This document shows, piece after piece, positions 6,150 through 6,383 of a stretch of 6,383 bases of DNA; within the stretch, counting starts at the first letter, position 1; the number at the start of each line of letters is the position of its first letter. The notes under the pieces were generated by a model. That model worked only from the letters and a program-made list of their open reading frames with translations. It made no database searches and had not been told where the DNA came from. The stretch is from contig CAIMCU010000047.1 in the NCBI GenBank assembly GCA_903839585.1, forward strand, positions 1-6,383, read 5' to 3'. Source of the DNA: an uncultured Actinomycetes bacterium. GTDB taxonomy: Bacteria; Actinomycetota; Actinomycetes; Nanopelagicales; Nanopelagicaceae. The position numbers and the translations under genes are program-made.

Positions 6150-6383
6150 TTATGGCTTTGGTGACTCAGAGGGCGTTGGGTACACAGTTACAGTTGGTAT
6201 CGGAGTTGGACGAGGCGGCTGTGGAACAAGTGCATCTCTAGGATCACCCGCTGGCGCAGCTAACACCACGGAGACAACCCCTAACGTCGAAAAACTAGTA
6301 AAGAATCGCACATCTGCTGTTTGAGTTACAGAGCCTGCCGCGTTATCGACAGCTGTAACGACGCCGATAGGAACGCCTGGAAC
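6150..6383 (-). CDS. mreC: MreC, C-terminal part (rod shape-determining protein), 5' end outside window
   Basis: This open frame enters from the right edge in phase and gives 77 residues before a TAA stop. MreC is a membrane-anchored, extracytoplasmic scaffold of the elongasome that contacts PBP2 and MreD. The visible part starts with a VPGVPIGVV stretch, typical of the second beta-barrel of the MreC domain. It then shows a hydrophobic strand (STLGVVSVVLAAP, residues 32-44) and a DPRDALVP motif near residues 48-54. It ends in a proline/threonine-rich tail (PQPPRPTPIPTVTVYPTP) like the Pro/Thr-rich ends seen in actinobacterial MreC proteins. The start codon and N-terminal membrane anchor lie beyond base 6383. 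The stop codon directly touches the mreD start codon with no spacer, and mreD follows as expected. The identity rests on the C-terminal motifs together with this context, and I consider it secure. Confidence 0.9.
   Translation of the reverse strand, partial: VPGVPIGVVTAVDNAAGSVTQTADVRFFTSFSTLGVVSVVLAAPAGDPRDALVPQPPRPTPIPTVTVYPTPSESPKP

Noticed and set aside
6115..6324. Plus-strand Gly-rich open frame opposite the mreC end and mreD start
   Set aside because: It mirrors the Pro/Thr-rich MreC tail, and the minus-strand MreC reading is far more convincing.

Overview
The window looks like a core chromosomal segment of an actinobacterium with moderate GC (about half by eye). All genes are on the minus strand, so the biological reading direction runs from base 6383 down to base 1. 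Three things point to Actinobacteria: the gene order mreC-mreD-mrdA(PBP2)-rodA followed by an RNase E/G gene and rplU, which parallels the order known from Streptomyces; the layout of the RNase E, with a long charged N-terminal tail ahead of the catalytic core; and the proline/threonine-rich end of MreC. The moderate GC and tight gene packing suggest a streamlined lineage, such as the freshwater acI/Nanopelagicales group. That placement is inference; no marker in the window proves it.

Layout in transcription order: the C-terminal 77 codons of mreC (6383-6150); mreD (6149-5628); mrdA, encoding the class B transpeptidase PBP2 (5631-3541); rodA, encoding the SEDS glycosyltransferase (3544-2384); a 124-base gap with a strong hairpin and a possible -10 box; rne/rng, encoding RNase E/G (2259-145); a 111-base gap with a credible promoter and a small leader hairpin; and the first 11 codons of rplU, encoding ribosomal protein L21 (33-1), cut by the window edge.

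The first four genes form one tightly coupled unit. The mreC stop abuts the mreD start, and the next two junctions are ATGA overlaps. Together they encode the side-wall (Rod/elongasome) machinery: MreC and MreD are membrane scaffolds, RodA polymerises glycan strands from lipid II, and PBP2 crosslinks them. mreB is not visible and would be expected upstream, beyond base 6383. The RNase E gene, preceded by its own structured leader, probably forms a separate transcription unit, and rplU appears to have its own promoter.

No mobile element, CRISPR array, tRNA, rRNA or unknown gene cluster was seen. I do not see an undescribed multi-gene system. The points worth a second look are small: the extended hairpin in the rne leader, a matching Arg-run/GV(I)TPGE peptide on both sides of the RNase E catalytic core, and the structured rplU promoter and leader region.
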